A stretch of 37,839 nt of DNA from Candidatus Saccharimonadota bacterium (lineage in GTDB: Bacteria; Patescibacteriota; Saccharimonadia; Saccharimonadales; Saccharimonadaceae), in the NCBI GenBank assembly GCA_016196195.1, contig JACPYF010000009.1, positions 1 through 37,839 on the forward strand, read 5' to 3'. The position numbers and the translations under genes were made by a program. Below are positions 1-8,306 of this stretch, piece after piece; the first letter of the stretch is position 1; the number at the start of each line of letters is the position of its first letter. The notes under the pieces are model-generated. The model did no database searches and had not been told where the DNA came from. It worked only from the letters and a program-made list of their open reading frames with translations.

Positions 1-1160
1 TATTTTGCCTGCATCACCTGGTTGGCTATTGGTGTTTGGTTGTTGATGATTGGGCCTTCTAGGGGCTTTTTGCCGCCTAGTTGGTTTCTCAGCTTTTGTC
101 TATCTAGGCCTGCGGTTAGAGCCTTCCTGACGTTCTTGTCTTTTAGTATAGTGCTGTCGGTTCTGTAGAGTGCAAACACACCATCATTCAATGTAACATC
201 AGCATTTTTTAGGCCTGTAGCTTGAACACGTACGCCACTCGCTGCGTTAACCTCACGATATTGTATTCCTTTGACTAGCTCCTCTCTGGTTCCATATACG
301 TATAACGAAAACCGCGATAGCTTGCTAGGGCCAGCCCAATAATCATTAAATCTGGTTAGCTGCAAAGCGCTCTTTTCTTTGTTGGCGTCAATCGTTTGCA
401 AATCAACAAACTTGAACGGACCGCTACCGATTGGATTGTTACTAAAGCTGTCTTCCTGTAATTTTTCAGGGGCTACCTTGCCTAATATATGCTCGGGCAA
501 GATTGGAAATGTTAGGGCAGATGCAAACGGCGCATAACTAGTCGGCAAAGTGAAAATGACCTGCTGTGGCCCATTTGCCGCCACCTCTATATTTTGCCAG
601 CTCGAAGCCTGCCTAGACCCAGTTTGCGGATTTTGCATTTCGTGAATAGTGAAAACAACATCTTGGGCTGTAACCGGCTTGTCGTCGTGCCATTTTAGGT
701 TTGGTTTTAGATTTACAGTGTAAACTTTGCCGTTGGGACTGATTTCGTAGCTTTGGGCAGAGTCGGCCTGTAGGCTGCCGTTTGTGTCGTAGCTCAGCAG
801 GCTCGAAAAAATCAATTTGCTAGCAGAAATTTCAGCATCACTGCTAGCAAAAAGTGGATCTAGGTTGTTGATCGGACCCAAGACGCCCTCTGCATATGCC
901 TTGTCCGCAGATGGCTCTTGTACACTGACGTAGTTTTGATCAAAGATTATTTGGGCGGCGTTCAGGCCAATTAGAACTATCAACAGGGCTAGCCATGCGA
1001 TTAAGTGCCGGCGGATATGTTGAAGGTTCTCTAGACGACCTAGCAGGAATTTTCTTGCATGCCTAGCAGTAGCAACTTCAACTTTTTTAGATTGTCGATC
1101 AACCGCTTTCAGGTTGATTTTCTTGATCCGGTGCCAAGGTCTAGTTCTTTTTGGTTCCAT
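1..1160 (-). CDS. ABC transporter substrate-binding protein, family 5 (peptide/oligopeptide), 3' end beyond window
   Basis: Own translation from ATG at 1160 (MEPKRTRPWHRIKKINLKAVDRQ...) through one TM segment (LIAWLALLIVLIGLNAAQIIF) to ...EPSADKAYAEGVLGPINNLDPLFASSDAE...KWHDDKPVTAQDVVFTI, typical SBP_bac_5; open to the left edge, so absent from the ORF track. Confidence 0.85.
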   Translation of the reverse strand, partial: MEPKRTRPWHRIKKINLKAVDRQSKKVEVATARHARKFLLGRLENLQHIRRHLIAWLALLIVLIGLNAAQIIFDQNYVSVQEPSADKAYAEGVLGPINNLDPLFASSDAEISASKLIFSSLLSYDTNGSLQADSAQSYEISPNGKVYTVNLKPNLKWHDDKPVTAQDVVFTIHEMQNPQTGSRQASSWQNIEVAANGPQQVIFTLPTSYAPFASALTFPILPEHILGKVAPEKLQEDSFSNNPIGSGPFKFVDLQTIDANKEKSALQLTRFNDYWAGPSKLSRFSLYVYGTREELVKGIQYREVNAASGVRVQATGLKNADVTLNDGVFALYRTDSTILKDKNVRKALTAGLDRQKLRNQLGGKKPLEGPIINNQTPIANQVMQAK

Positions 1161-1165
1161 ATATT

Positions 1166-1390
1166 TTATGCAATTAGTAGTCCGGCTAATAGTGAACCGA
1201 CAAAGATAACTGACAAAATAATTGTTGCCTCGTATAGGCTTTTGTCAGTACCACGACGTGTCGTATATAGCTCACCTGAACTACCAAATCCCGCCCCCAA
1301 TGAAGCACCTCGCTGCTGCAACAAGATACAAAGCACCATCAATACAGCTGATACCACCATTGTTAATTGTAAAATCACATCAATGCTCAT
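1166..1390 (-). CDS. secG: Preprotein translocase subunit SecG
   Basis: MSIDVILQLTMVVSAVLMVLCILLQQRGASLGAGFG...; start moved from 1465 to the ATG at 1390, just downstream of a TATAAT. Confidence 0.85.
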   Translation of the reverse strand: MSIDVILQLTMVVSAVLMVLCILLQQRGASLGAGFGSSGELYTTRRGTDKSLYEATIILSVIFVGSLLAGLLIA

Positions 1391-1406
1391 ATTAACAACA
1401 ATTATA

Positions 1407-1796
1407 TCACGCCTTCGAGCGTGATGAATTAGTTTGGTGCATGTCCAAAATCTCAGAGACGACATAGTTAATCAGGCTCAGAACAATACCTGCTAAAATA
1501 GCCTGCCAAAAACTCATATTCAATGACGGCACCAATAGCAAAGCAATCCAAACCATCAAGCCATTCACTACCAGCATAAACAGACCCAAAGTCAGCACAA
1601 CCGCAGGCAGGCTGAGTATGGTTATGATAGGCCGAAGGAGCGAGTTCACTACAGAAAACGCCAACCCCGCCCCTATGTATGTCCAAACCGTAGGCTGCGT
1701 GCCCGGCTCGACCCCTCCCCATAAGCTAACTGCTAGCCAAATGCCAAAACTTGTAGCACACCAGCGAATGGCGAATATTATTAATTGTTTTCTCAT
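1407..1796 (-). CDS. Phage holin family / YvlD-like small membrane protein (PF04020-like)
   Basis: 129 aa, four hydrophobic segments, GAGLAFSVVNSLLRPIITILSLPAVVLTLGLFMLVVNGLMVWI. Confidence 0.75.
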   Translation of the reverse strand: MRKQLIIFAIRWCATSFGIWLAVSLWGGVEPGTQPTVWTYIGAGLAFSVVNSLLRPIITILSLPAVVLTLGLFMLVVNGLMVWIALLLVPSLNMSFWQAILAGIVLSLINYVVSEILDMHQTNSSRSKA

Positions 1797-1852
1797 TGAG
1801 ATTAGTATAGCAAATCTTCCGATGGTTTCTTGGAGTATTTTTATAATCCCTG

Positions 1853-1881
1853 TTGTAAATTAAGACTTTTTATTTTATAAT
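1853..1881 (+). promoter_or_regulatory. Sigma70-type promoter of the ncRNA
   Basis: TTGTAA (1853-1858), 17-nt spacer, TATAAT (1876-1881). Confidence 0.75.
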
Positions 1882-1887
1882 ACAAAT

Positions 1888-2141
1888 CGAGTCGAACTAA
1901 ACGTTCTCTCCGAACAACTCAGCTCTCAGTGTCAGCGTTAACATAGAGAGCGTTCGAAGGCCTAAGCAAGCCTGCCTGGAATAAGTCGTCCGTGCCGTTG
2001 GATTAGTACGTACGCACAAGGACAATGTCGTCACTCCGTTCCCCATGGAAGCAGACAAACAATACCATTGAACTGCTTACTTGTCACCCCACCAGGTGCA
2101 AGTACGGGTGTCGGACTTCGGTCCGGCACCCTATTTTTTTT
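1888..2141 (+). ncRNA. Candidate structured non-coding RNA, family not recognised
   Basis: Own promoter and intrinsic terminator, no convincing ORF; helices: TCGAAC.../GAGAGCGTTCGA (5' domain), GTCCGTGC(1988-1995)/GCACaaGGAC(2014-2023), AAGCAG(2049-2054)/CTGCTT(2073-2078), TACTTGtCACC(2078-2088)/GGTGCAAGTA(2095-2104). Confidence 0.65.
2106..2141 (+). terminator. Intrinsic terminator
   Basis: GGGTGTCGGAC-TTCG-GTCCGGCACCC (11 bp including one G.U) followed by TA and 8 T. Confidence 0.9.
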
Positions 2142-3588
2142 GTTTTATTAACTTGGCCTTGCTGCCACCAATTATCTTGGCGATATCATCGTAGCTCGCA
2201 GCTTGTACTCCACGTAAACTACCGAGTTTTTTGATCAGTTTCGCCCGAGTTTTTGGCCCAATGCCTGGTATTTCTTCTAGCTCATTGGCAGTTTGCTTTT
2301 TACGTTTGAGGTGCGTGTGGTAACTAACGGCAAAGCGGTGCGATTCATCACGAAGCCGCTGTAGTAATTTCACGATATGCGAGTTTTTGTCTAGTAGAAC
2401 CAACACAAAATCATCACTCTCCTGAGATATTGGCGAATGAGTCGCAATTTTTAGGTTTGACCTGGTTTTATGTATGACGATTTCTTCTTCACGCTTGGCA
2501 AGGCCAATTGTGGGAATTTTCAGATCTTTTTTTTCTAATATCTTTAGTGCTGCATCTAACTGCCCCTTGCCGCCATCAATTAACAATAGATCAGGCAAAG
2601 CCCAATCATGACGGCCCGAAAAACGACGACCCAGCGCCTCGTTCATATGTGCGAAATCATTATTACCGGGAATGTGTAGTTTAAATTTTCGGTACTCTGC
2701 CTTGTCAGCCAGTCCATTAGTTGCTACTACCATGCTGGCAACGTTATTCGTACCGCTCATATGTGAAATATCGTAGCCTTCAATGCGTTTTGGTAGGTCA
2801 GGCAAGCCTAATAGATCACGTAGGTCAACCAATGCCTGGTCTTTGCTCATGTCCAAGAATTCGTCGCGGCCAAAGACTATCTGTCGTTGCAACTCGCCTA
2901 GGTTGCGGATGCTGTTCCTCAAAACGGTTGCCGTTTCAAAATCTTTAGATTTGGCTGACGCTTTCATTTCACTTTCTAACTCGCGGATCAGCTTTTTGCG
3001 TTCGCCGCTGAGATATCTGGTTAGTTTGCGCAGGCTCTTGCGATACTCTGCCAATGAACCGCCAGCCTCGAGCCCCGGTGTCAATCCCAAATGAAAGTTC
3101 AGGTCGGCTTTTTTGGGCAAAGTGGGGGAGGTGTAGTAGGGGAATACTTTTCGCAGCAAACGAAGCGCCTTCTTCACCGCCCACCCGTTATAGTACGGCC
3201 CGTAGTACTCGGCATTGTCGTCACTCGGCTGGCGAGTTGTAGTTACGAACGGCACATCATCACGCATATTGATACGCACGAATATTTGGCTTTTGTCATC
3301 ACGTAGCAACACGTTGTAGCGCGGCTTGTAACGTTTGATCATTTCAGACTCTAGAAACAACGCGTCTATCTCGCTCTCAGTCTCGGTCCAATCTGTCATT
3401 TCGATTTCTGCGACCAGTGCTTGAGTTTTAATATCTTTGTCCGCTACATTTTGAAAATATTGCCGTACGCGATTTTTTAAAACCGCGGCTTTGCCCACAT
3501 ATATCACTTCCCCACTAGCAGATTTGTGGAAATATACACCAGCACTGCGGGGCAGTGTCTTCAATTTCTCTTGCAACTTCTTGTTCAT
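2131..3588 (-). CDS. uvrC: Excinuclease ABC subunit C (compact, 485 aa)
   Basis: GIY-YIG start SAGVYFHKSASGEVIYVGKA, UVR-like motif, RNase H-like domain (LLLIDGGKGQLDAA), C-terminal HhH (ELEEIPGIGPKTRAKLIKKLGS). Confidence 0.95.
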   Translation of the reverse strand: MNKKLQEKLKTLPRSAGVYFHKSASGEVIYVGKAAVLKNRVRQYFQNVADKDIKTQALVAEIEMTDWTETESEIDALFLESEMIKRYKPRYNVLLRDDKSQIFVRINMRDDVPFVTTTRQPSDDNAEYYGPYYNGWAVKKALRLLRKVFPYYTSPTLPKKADLNFHLGLTPGLEAGGSLAEYRKSLRKLTRYLSGERKKLIRELESEMKASAKSKDFETATVLRNSIRNLGELQRQIVFGRDEFLDMSKDQALVDLRDLLGLPDLPKRIEGYDISHMSGTNNVASMVVATNGLADKAEYRKFKLHIPGNNDFAHMNEALGRRFSGRHDWALPDLLLIDGGKGQLDAALKILEKKDLKIPTIGLAKREEEIVIHKTRSNLKIATHSPISQESDDFVLVLLDKNSHIVKLLQRLRDESHRFAVSYHTHLKRKKQTANELEEIPGIGPKTRAKLIKKLGSLRGVQAASYDDIAKIIGGSKAKLIKQKK

Positions 3589-3639
3589 TATGAACTATTA
3601 TACCTTGAACGGGTTTATCAAAGTATGTAGTATAACAAC

Positions 3640-4158
3640 ATGCAGTATTTGTATCACGCAGTACCTAACGACCTAAAAGATGACAAATTATACGCTTTGA
3701 ACACCCTCAAAGAAAAACATCCTGACTTGTATAGAATAAAAAACGCAAAGTACGAAGGCCGCGAGGAAGTTACTCAACAATCAATACCCCTACTGGACTG
3801 CCTATGGAACGATGTTATATTCTTGACGGCCGTGCACCCACAGACGCTTCTGGATGCATACCGAAAAGCCGGTGGCAGTGTAGACCATTCTCTACGATAT
3901 TTTCAAATCGATGTAGATTCATTGCAAAAAGATAATTTAGTTGTTGCTAGCTATACGGGTGATGGTTATAAAAAAACATATGAACTGTACAATACAGATA
4001 ATATTAAAGGATATTCGACTATCCCAGGTGCAACTATCGATTATTTTACAAAAGAACTAACACAAGGTCGTCAGCCTTTGTACTATGCGTACATACCCCA
4101 TGTTCTATACAAAGGCGCAATCGGCACCAAGAATCTGCCCATTATTGAGGCTGTCTAG
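3640..4158 (+). CDS. Conserved hypothetical protein (YLYHAVP...CLWNDVIFLTAVHP; resembles uncharacterised Bacillus group-specific proteins from memory)
   Basis: 172-aa ORF; TTGAAC-17-TAGTAT promoter ending 6 nt before the ATG. Confidence 0.7.
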   Translation: MQYLYHAVPNDLKDDKLYALNTLKEKHPDLYRIKNAKYEGREEVTQQSIPLLDCLWNDVIFLTAVHPQTLLDAYRKAGGSVDHSLRYFQIDVDSLQKDNLVVASYTGDGYKKTYELYNTDNIKGYSTIPGATIDYFTKELTQGRQPLYYAYIPHVLYKGAIGTKNLPIIEAV

Positions 4159-5432
4159 AATCCATCATTCAGGCTTCTTCTATGAGCCCTGTCTATCTCG
4201 GTTATCGCCTTTTTAGATTTAACCATTCCAGACCAGTTAAACTTCCAGGTATCCCTTCCTTTGGCGTCATATTCTATTGAGACTACTGAATTGGTATGCA
4301 ATAGATCTGTGAACTTTACGGGCTTGCCATCTACCATGATAAGCTCGGTTTGCAATGCCTTTGATCCATGTACTGCAAACGAGAAATCAAGTGCAGTATC
4401 ACCCTTGTTTATTTCGTACAGATTATTGTCAGTAGCAAATACTAGGATTTTTTCGGGCCTTAGGTCCGCGAGACTCTGGCTACCCTCTTCTTTTCTTTCT
4501 CGGATTTTTGCAGCTGCACTATCTCTCCAAGAATATATACGCTTTGAATTATCTTTGCCATCATACTTGAAAGGAGTGTACTTGCTAGAAGCTTCGTATG
4601 CCATATGTGATACACCAGGTAAATTTTCTGCCCGATGATGCATACTTTGTGTGCGGACCTGTAGCTCCAATGGCGCTCCTAGAACATCATCAAGCAGCGT
4701 AAAATGAAGACTCTTGTAGCCATTGGGTTTTGGGTCGGAGATATAATCCTTTGTTCGACCTATATCATTTTCAAAATACCTTTCTACGGCACTTGCCACT
4801 AGCCAACATGAGCCTACTCCATCGTCTTCTCCATCATCAACCACAATCCTGATACCAAAAAAGTCTGGTAGCATATACTTGTAATCTTCATTCTTTCGCT
4901 GATGTTTACGCCAAACGCTATAGTGGCTTTTCTTTCGGCCACTAACCTCAAACCCAGGGACCTGCTCGGCTAGGTCTTCGGCTAGTATATGACCAATCCC
5001 GCTGACATACATGTCAACCATTTCCTGCATAGCTTCTTGGCCACCCAATTTAGAATAGGCTTCTATGACCATCTCGGCGTCTTCAGGAAACAAGATACCG
5101 AAGGCAAGGCCTTCTAATACCTCTTTAACTTCACCCATACCTGCGACTTCTGCTGCAGGCGCCCAAATCAGTAGTGCGTCTCTAGCTAAATCGTGATCGT
5201 CAGAGTTTTTTAGTGCGAGTACCAGCTCTCTCAGGAATAGCTCTAAATGTGTCGTTTCTTCTGCTGTTTCGAGTGCGAGTTTTATGTAGTTTTCAATTGT
5301 TTTGTTGTGCTGTACTTTTTGTACATCGATATTGTCATCCGGAAGATTTAGAGCAATCTCCCTCAAAGCCTCAACTTGATGGGATACTTCGTCATCTTGG
5401 TGTTCGCCAATGGTTGCTGTACGCTCGCTCAT
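4155..5432 (-). CDS. RelA/SpoT-family protein: (p)ppGpp synthetase domain plus TGS domain, eroded HD region
   Basis: GRKKSHYSVWRKHQRK, DFFGIRIVVD, DPKPNGYKSLHFTL, LELQVRTQSMHHRAE; TGS: KILVFATDNNLYEINKGDTALDFSFAVH. Confidence 0.88.
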   Translation of the reverse strand: MSERTATIGEHQDDEVSHQVEALREIALNLPDDNIDVQKVQHNKTIENYIKLALETAEETTHLELFLRELVLALKNSDDHDLARDALLIWAPAAEVAGMGEVKEVLEGLAFGILFPEDAEMVIEAYSKLGGQEAMQEMVDMYVSGIGHILAEDLAEQVPGFEVSGRKKSHYSVWRKHQRKNEDYKYMLPDFFGIRIVVDDGEDDGVGSCWLVASAVERYFENDIGRTKDYISDPKPNGYKSLHFTLLDDVLGAPLELQVRTQSMHHRAENLPGVSHMAYEASSKYTPFKYDGKDNSKRIYSWRDSAAAKIRERKEEGSQSLADLRPEKILVFATDNNLYEINKGDTALDFSFAVHGSKALQTELIMVDGKPVKFTDLLHTNSVVSIEYDAKGRDTWKFNWSGMVKSKKAITEIDRAHRRSLNDGF

Positions 5433-5497
5433 AAAAACTGTATATTTGTATATACTATTACATTATTTGAATAATATGTAAATATGGGATTGGTTTT

Positions 5498-6403
5498 TTA
5501 TGCAGTTGCGCCGATTTTTGCCTTGTTACGACAGTTGTCGGTGTGAAACAGTCTAGATTCATCCGCCTTGCAGTTCTCGCAGATTAGCACTAGATCGTTA
5601 CAGGCTACCCAGGCGCAGTTTTCATAATTGCTGGTTTTGCCTTGGCAATGTACACACTCGCCAATTGTTTTTGCACGATCACTAAACTCTACGGTCATGC
5701 GATCGTCAAATACTCGCAAACTACCCTCCCATAATCCATCGTCTTTGTAGGCTTCGCCGTATTTCACAATACCGCCGTCAATCTGGTAAACGTCCTTGAA
5801 TCCGCGTTTTTTCATCATAGATGATATAACTTCACAGCGGATACCGCCCGTACAATAGGTTATGACTTTTTTGTCCTTGATATCATCGTACTTGTCACTC
5901 TCGAGCTCGCTTATAAAATCGCGTGATGTATTTGTATTTGGTACTACTGCGCCTTTGAACTTTCCTATCGATGCTTCATGCGCATTGCGACCGTCAAAAA
6001 ATACCACATCGTCACCGTATTTTTCTACTAATTCATGTAGCTGTTTGGGTTTGATGTGTGTACCGCCACCAATGATGCCCTTGTCATCTACATCGTATTC
6101 ATCATCACTAGCTTTAAATCCAACTAGCTCGCGGCGATGTTTAACGCTCATACGCGGAAAATCTTCACGACCGCCCTCAGACCACTTGAAAACCGTTTTT
6201 TTAAAACCCTCAAACTGCTTGGTGGCTTTTATGTATTTTTTCAGATCATCCATTTCACCGCCAACTGTTCCGTTGATACCGTGACGGCTAACCAATATAC
6301 GTCCGCGAAGATTCAAGCTATCGCATAGTGTTTTTTGCCATAGCTTGAGTGTTTCCGGGTCTTTGATTGGAGTGAATTTGTAATAGAGTAATATCTTTTG
6401 CAT
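5498..6403 (-). CDS. trhO: tRNA uridine(34) hydroxylase / YceA-like rhodanese
   Basis: Rhodanese active site CTGGIRCE; Cys-rich tail GECVHCQGKTSNYENCAWVACNDLVLICENC. Confidence 0.9.
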   Translation of the reverse strand: MQKILLYYKFTPIKDPETLKLWQKTLCDSLNLRGRILVSRHGINGTVGGEMDDLKKYIKATKQFEGFKKTVFKWSEGGREDFPRMSVKHRRELVGFKASDDEYDVDDKGIIGGGTHIKPKQLHELVEKYGDDVVFFDGRNAHEASIGKFKGAVVPNTNTSRDFISELESDKYDDIKDKKVITYCTGGIRCEVISSMMKKRGFKDVYQIDGGIVKYGEAYKDDGLWEGSLRVFDDRMTVEFSDRAKTIGECVHCQGKTSNYENCAWVACNDLVLICENCKADESRLFHTDNCRNKAKIGATA

Positions 6404-6532
6404 CAGAGGATATTATACTATATAATTATTTTCACTATGATTAGTCAATAATCCTCTACTCGATTCTATGTTCGCCCAGCGAACCACTAAACTTATTATT
6501 AAAAAAGTGTCATACTTGATGAAAGGATTTCT

Positions 6533-8305
6533 ATGGCTAAAACCAAAAAACAATATTATTCATTACGTGCGTATTTTACATATATCTCTACATTTAAATT
6601 TAGAGTTATGTTACTGCTGCTTTTATACACATTTTCTGCTATCTTGATGTCCATTGTTCCGATCTTTGTCGGAAGCTTGGTCGGCGAACTTGCCGCCCCT
6701 AACCCCGATCAAGAAAAAGTAATGCTATACGTGGGCGCTTTGATAGCCTGCAGTGGTCTTCATTTGTTTGTATGGCACGCGTCAGAGCTTTCATACAGAA
6801 AGTTTATTCTTTTGCCAGTTTATACATTCGAAAACATCCTGTTCAACGCCACTATACTAAAACCTTACCCATACTTTACAGATAAATTTACAGGAAAAAT
6901 TTCTGCCAATATTAGTACCGTAGCCCAGGAATTTCGTTCATTTCTTGACTCTGTTTTCTATAGCTATGTCGGTGAAATAGTTAGAATGGTGACCGTTATA
7001 TTCATACTCTTTTCGGTAAATATATACACGGGCCTACTGTTCGCATTCGGGCTAGTATGTATGTTTATTGTAGGTAGGGTAACCATCAGAAAAAGTAACC
7101 GATACGAAAAAATATTTACCGACGTTGCTTCTACTAAGACTGGCTTTGTAGTTGATTCAATAGCTAATTTTTCAAATGTTAAATCATTTAGCAAAGAAAT
7201 TTGGGAAATCAATAATATAAAAGATCAGGTCCGCAAAAGTCATAAAGCCGGGTCTGACTCATTCTTGTGGAACATTGTATTCTGGTCATCAGTTGGTTTC
7301 TTTGTAAGGCTATTTATATGGCCACTGGCAATAGTTTTGAATGTTTGGCTGTTTAGTATTCACGAAATTTCAATTGCTGAATTAACTACATTGCTGTCCG
7401 TATTGCTGTTGTTCTCTGACTTTATATGGTCAACAATCTGGAGTGTGTCGCAGTTCAACCTAAGACTTGCACGCATAGAAGAAGCATATACTTACCTATT
7501 CGGCAAAACAAATATTGTAAAGGATTATCTGGCTGCAAAGAGCGAGGGATCAAAGCCAAGAAAACTAAATAGCGAATTTTCCGTACGAAATTTGTTATTT
7601 TCGTATCCAGACAAGAGGGATAAAATTGTCTTGGACATTAGCATAGATATCAAAAAGGGCGAAAAGATAGGACTGGTAGGCAAAAGCGGCAGCGGAAAGT
7701 CTACATTCGCCAAACTACTGCTTGGATACTACCCAGTAGAAAATGGAGAGATTCTAATAGATGATGAGTCCGTTACTACAACTGATGTTTCGCGACTAGT
7801 TTCGTTTGTTCCACAAGACACAAGCCTATTTCATAGGAGTATAGCTGACAATATTGCATACGCAACAGATACAAAAGTATCGCGAGAGCAAATTGTCGCT
7901 GCCGCTAAACTAGCACATGCTGACGAGTTCATAAGTGAAATTGATGAGGGTTATGACGCATTAGTCGGAGAGCGTGGCGTAAAGCTTAGCGGCGGCCAGC
8001 GACAACGCATTGCAATAGCCAGAGCGATATTAAAAGACTCTCCTATACTAGTTCTAGATGAAGCGACCAGCGCACTAGATAGTGAAAGTGAAAAATTGAT
8101 TCAACAATCCCTGAGAGAGTTGATGAAGAACCGAACTTCAATTGTAATAGCTCACAGGCTTTCTACGATTGCGCATTTGGATAGGATTTTGGTTTTGGAA
8201 AAGGGCAAGATTGTCGAGCAAGGAACTCACAAAGAGCTATTGGCCCGCAATGGTACATATGCCAAGCTTTGGTCACACCAAAGTGGTGGTTTCCTAGAAG
8301 ATTAG
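6533..8305 (+). CDS. ABC transporter ATP-binding/permease protein (MsbA/MdlB-type exporter)
   Basis: N-terminal TM domain, Walker A GKSGSGKST, signature LSGGQRQRIAIARAI, Walker B ILVLDEATSALD; SD GAAAGGA. Confidence 0.95.
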   Translation: MAKTKKQYYSLRAYFTYISTFKFRVMLLLLLYTFSAILMSIVPIFVGSLVGELAAPNPDQEKVMLYVGALIACSGLHLFVWHASELSYRKFILLPVYTFENILFNATILKPYPYFTDKFTGKISANISTVAQEFRSFLDSVFYSYVGEIVRMVTVIFILFSVNIYTGLLFAFGLVCMFIVGRVTIRKSNRYEKIFTDVASTKTGFVVDSIANFSNVKSFSKEIWEINNIKDQVRKSHKAGSDSFLWNIVFWSSVGFFVRLFIWPLAIVLNVWLFSIHEISIAELTTLLSVLLLFSDFIWSTIWSVSQFNLRLARIEEAYTYLFGKTNIVKDYLAAKSEGSKPRKLNSEFSVRNLLFSYPDKRDKIVLDISIDIKKGEKIGLVGKSGSGKSTFAKLLLGYYPVENGEILIDDESVTTTDVSRLVSFVPQDTSLFHRSIADNIAYATDTKVSREQIVAAAKLAHADEFISEIDEGYDALVGERGVKLSGGQRQRIAIARAILKDSPILVLDEATSALDSESEKLIQQSLRELMKNRTSIVIAHRLSTIAHLDRILVLEKGKIVEQGTHKELLARNGTYAKLWSHQSGGFLED

Positions 8306-8306
8306 A

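Noticed and set aside
1407-1796. Holin-family protein as prophage evidence
   Set aside because: YvlD/holin_4_2-like membrane proteins are widespread chromosomal genes, and no other phage gene is nearby.
1618-1863. Antisense ORFs in the track (this one and many similar, e.g. 10604-10903, 14668-15117, 20670-21341, 26963-27412)
   Set aside because: They lie opposite well-supported genes, have low-quality compositions, and have no SD or promoter geometry; shadow ORFs of the coding strand.
2026-2062. Possible SRP RNA domain IV (CCATGGAAGCAGAC resembles GGAAGGAAGCAGC)
   Set aside because: The AGCAG side is present, but the GGAA/GNRA tetraloop and the 5' CAGGUC strand are missing; likely a coincidence.
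2078-2104. CCCCACCA as a tmRNA 3' end
   Set aside because: No T-arm (GGTTCGAATCC) or matching 5' acceptor strand; the CCACCA is the loop of a solid hairpin.
3640-5432. ToxSAS-type toxin-antitoxin pair (orf172 with RelA-like)
   Set aside because: The genes are convergent, not an operon, and the RelA-like protein is a longer TGS-containing RSH rather than a small alarmone synthetase.
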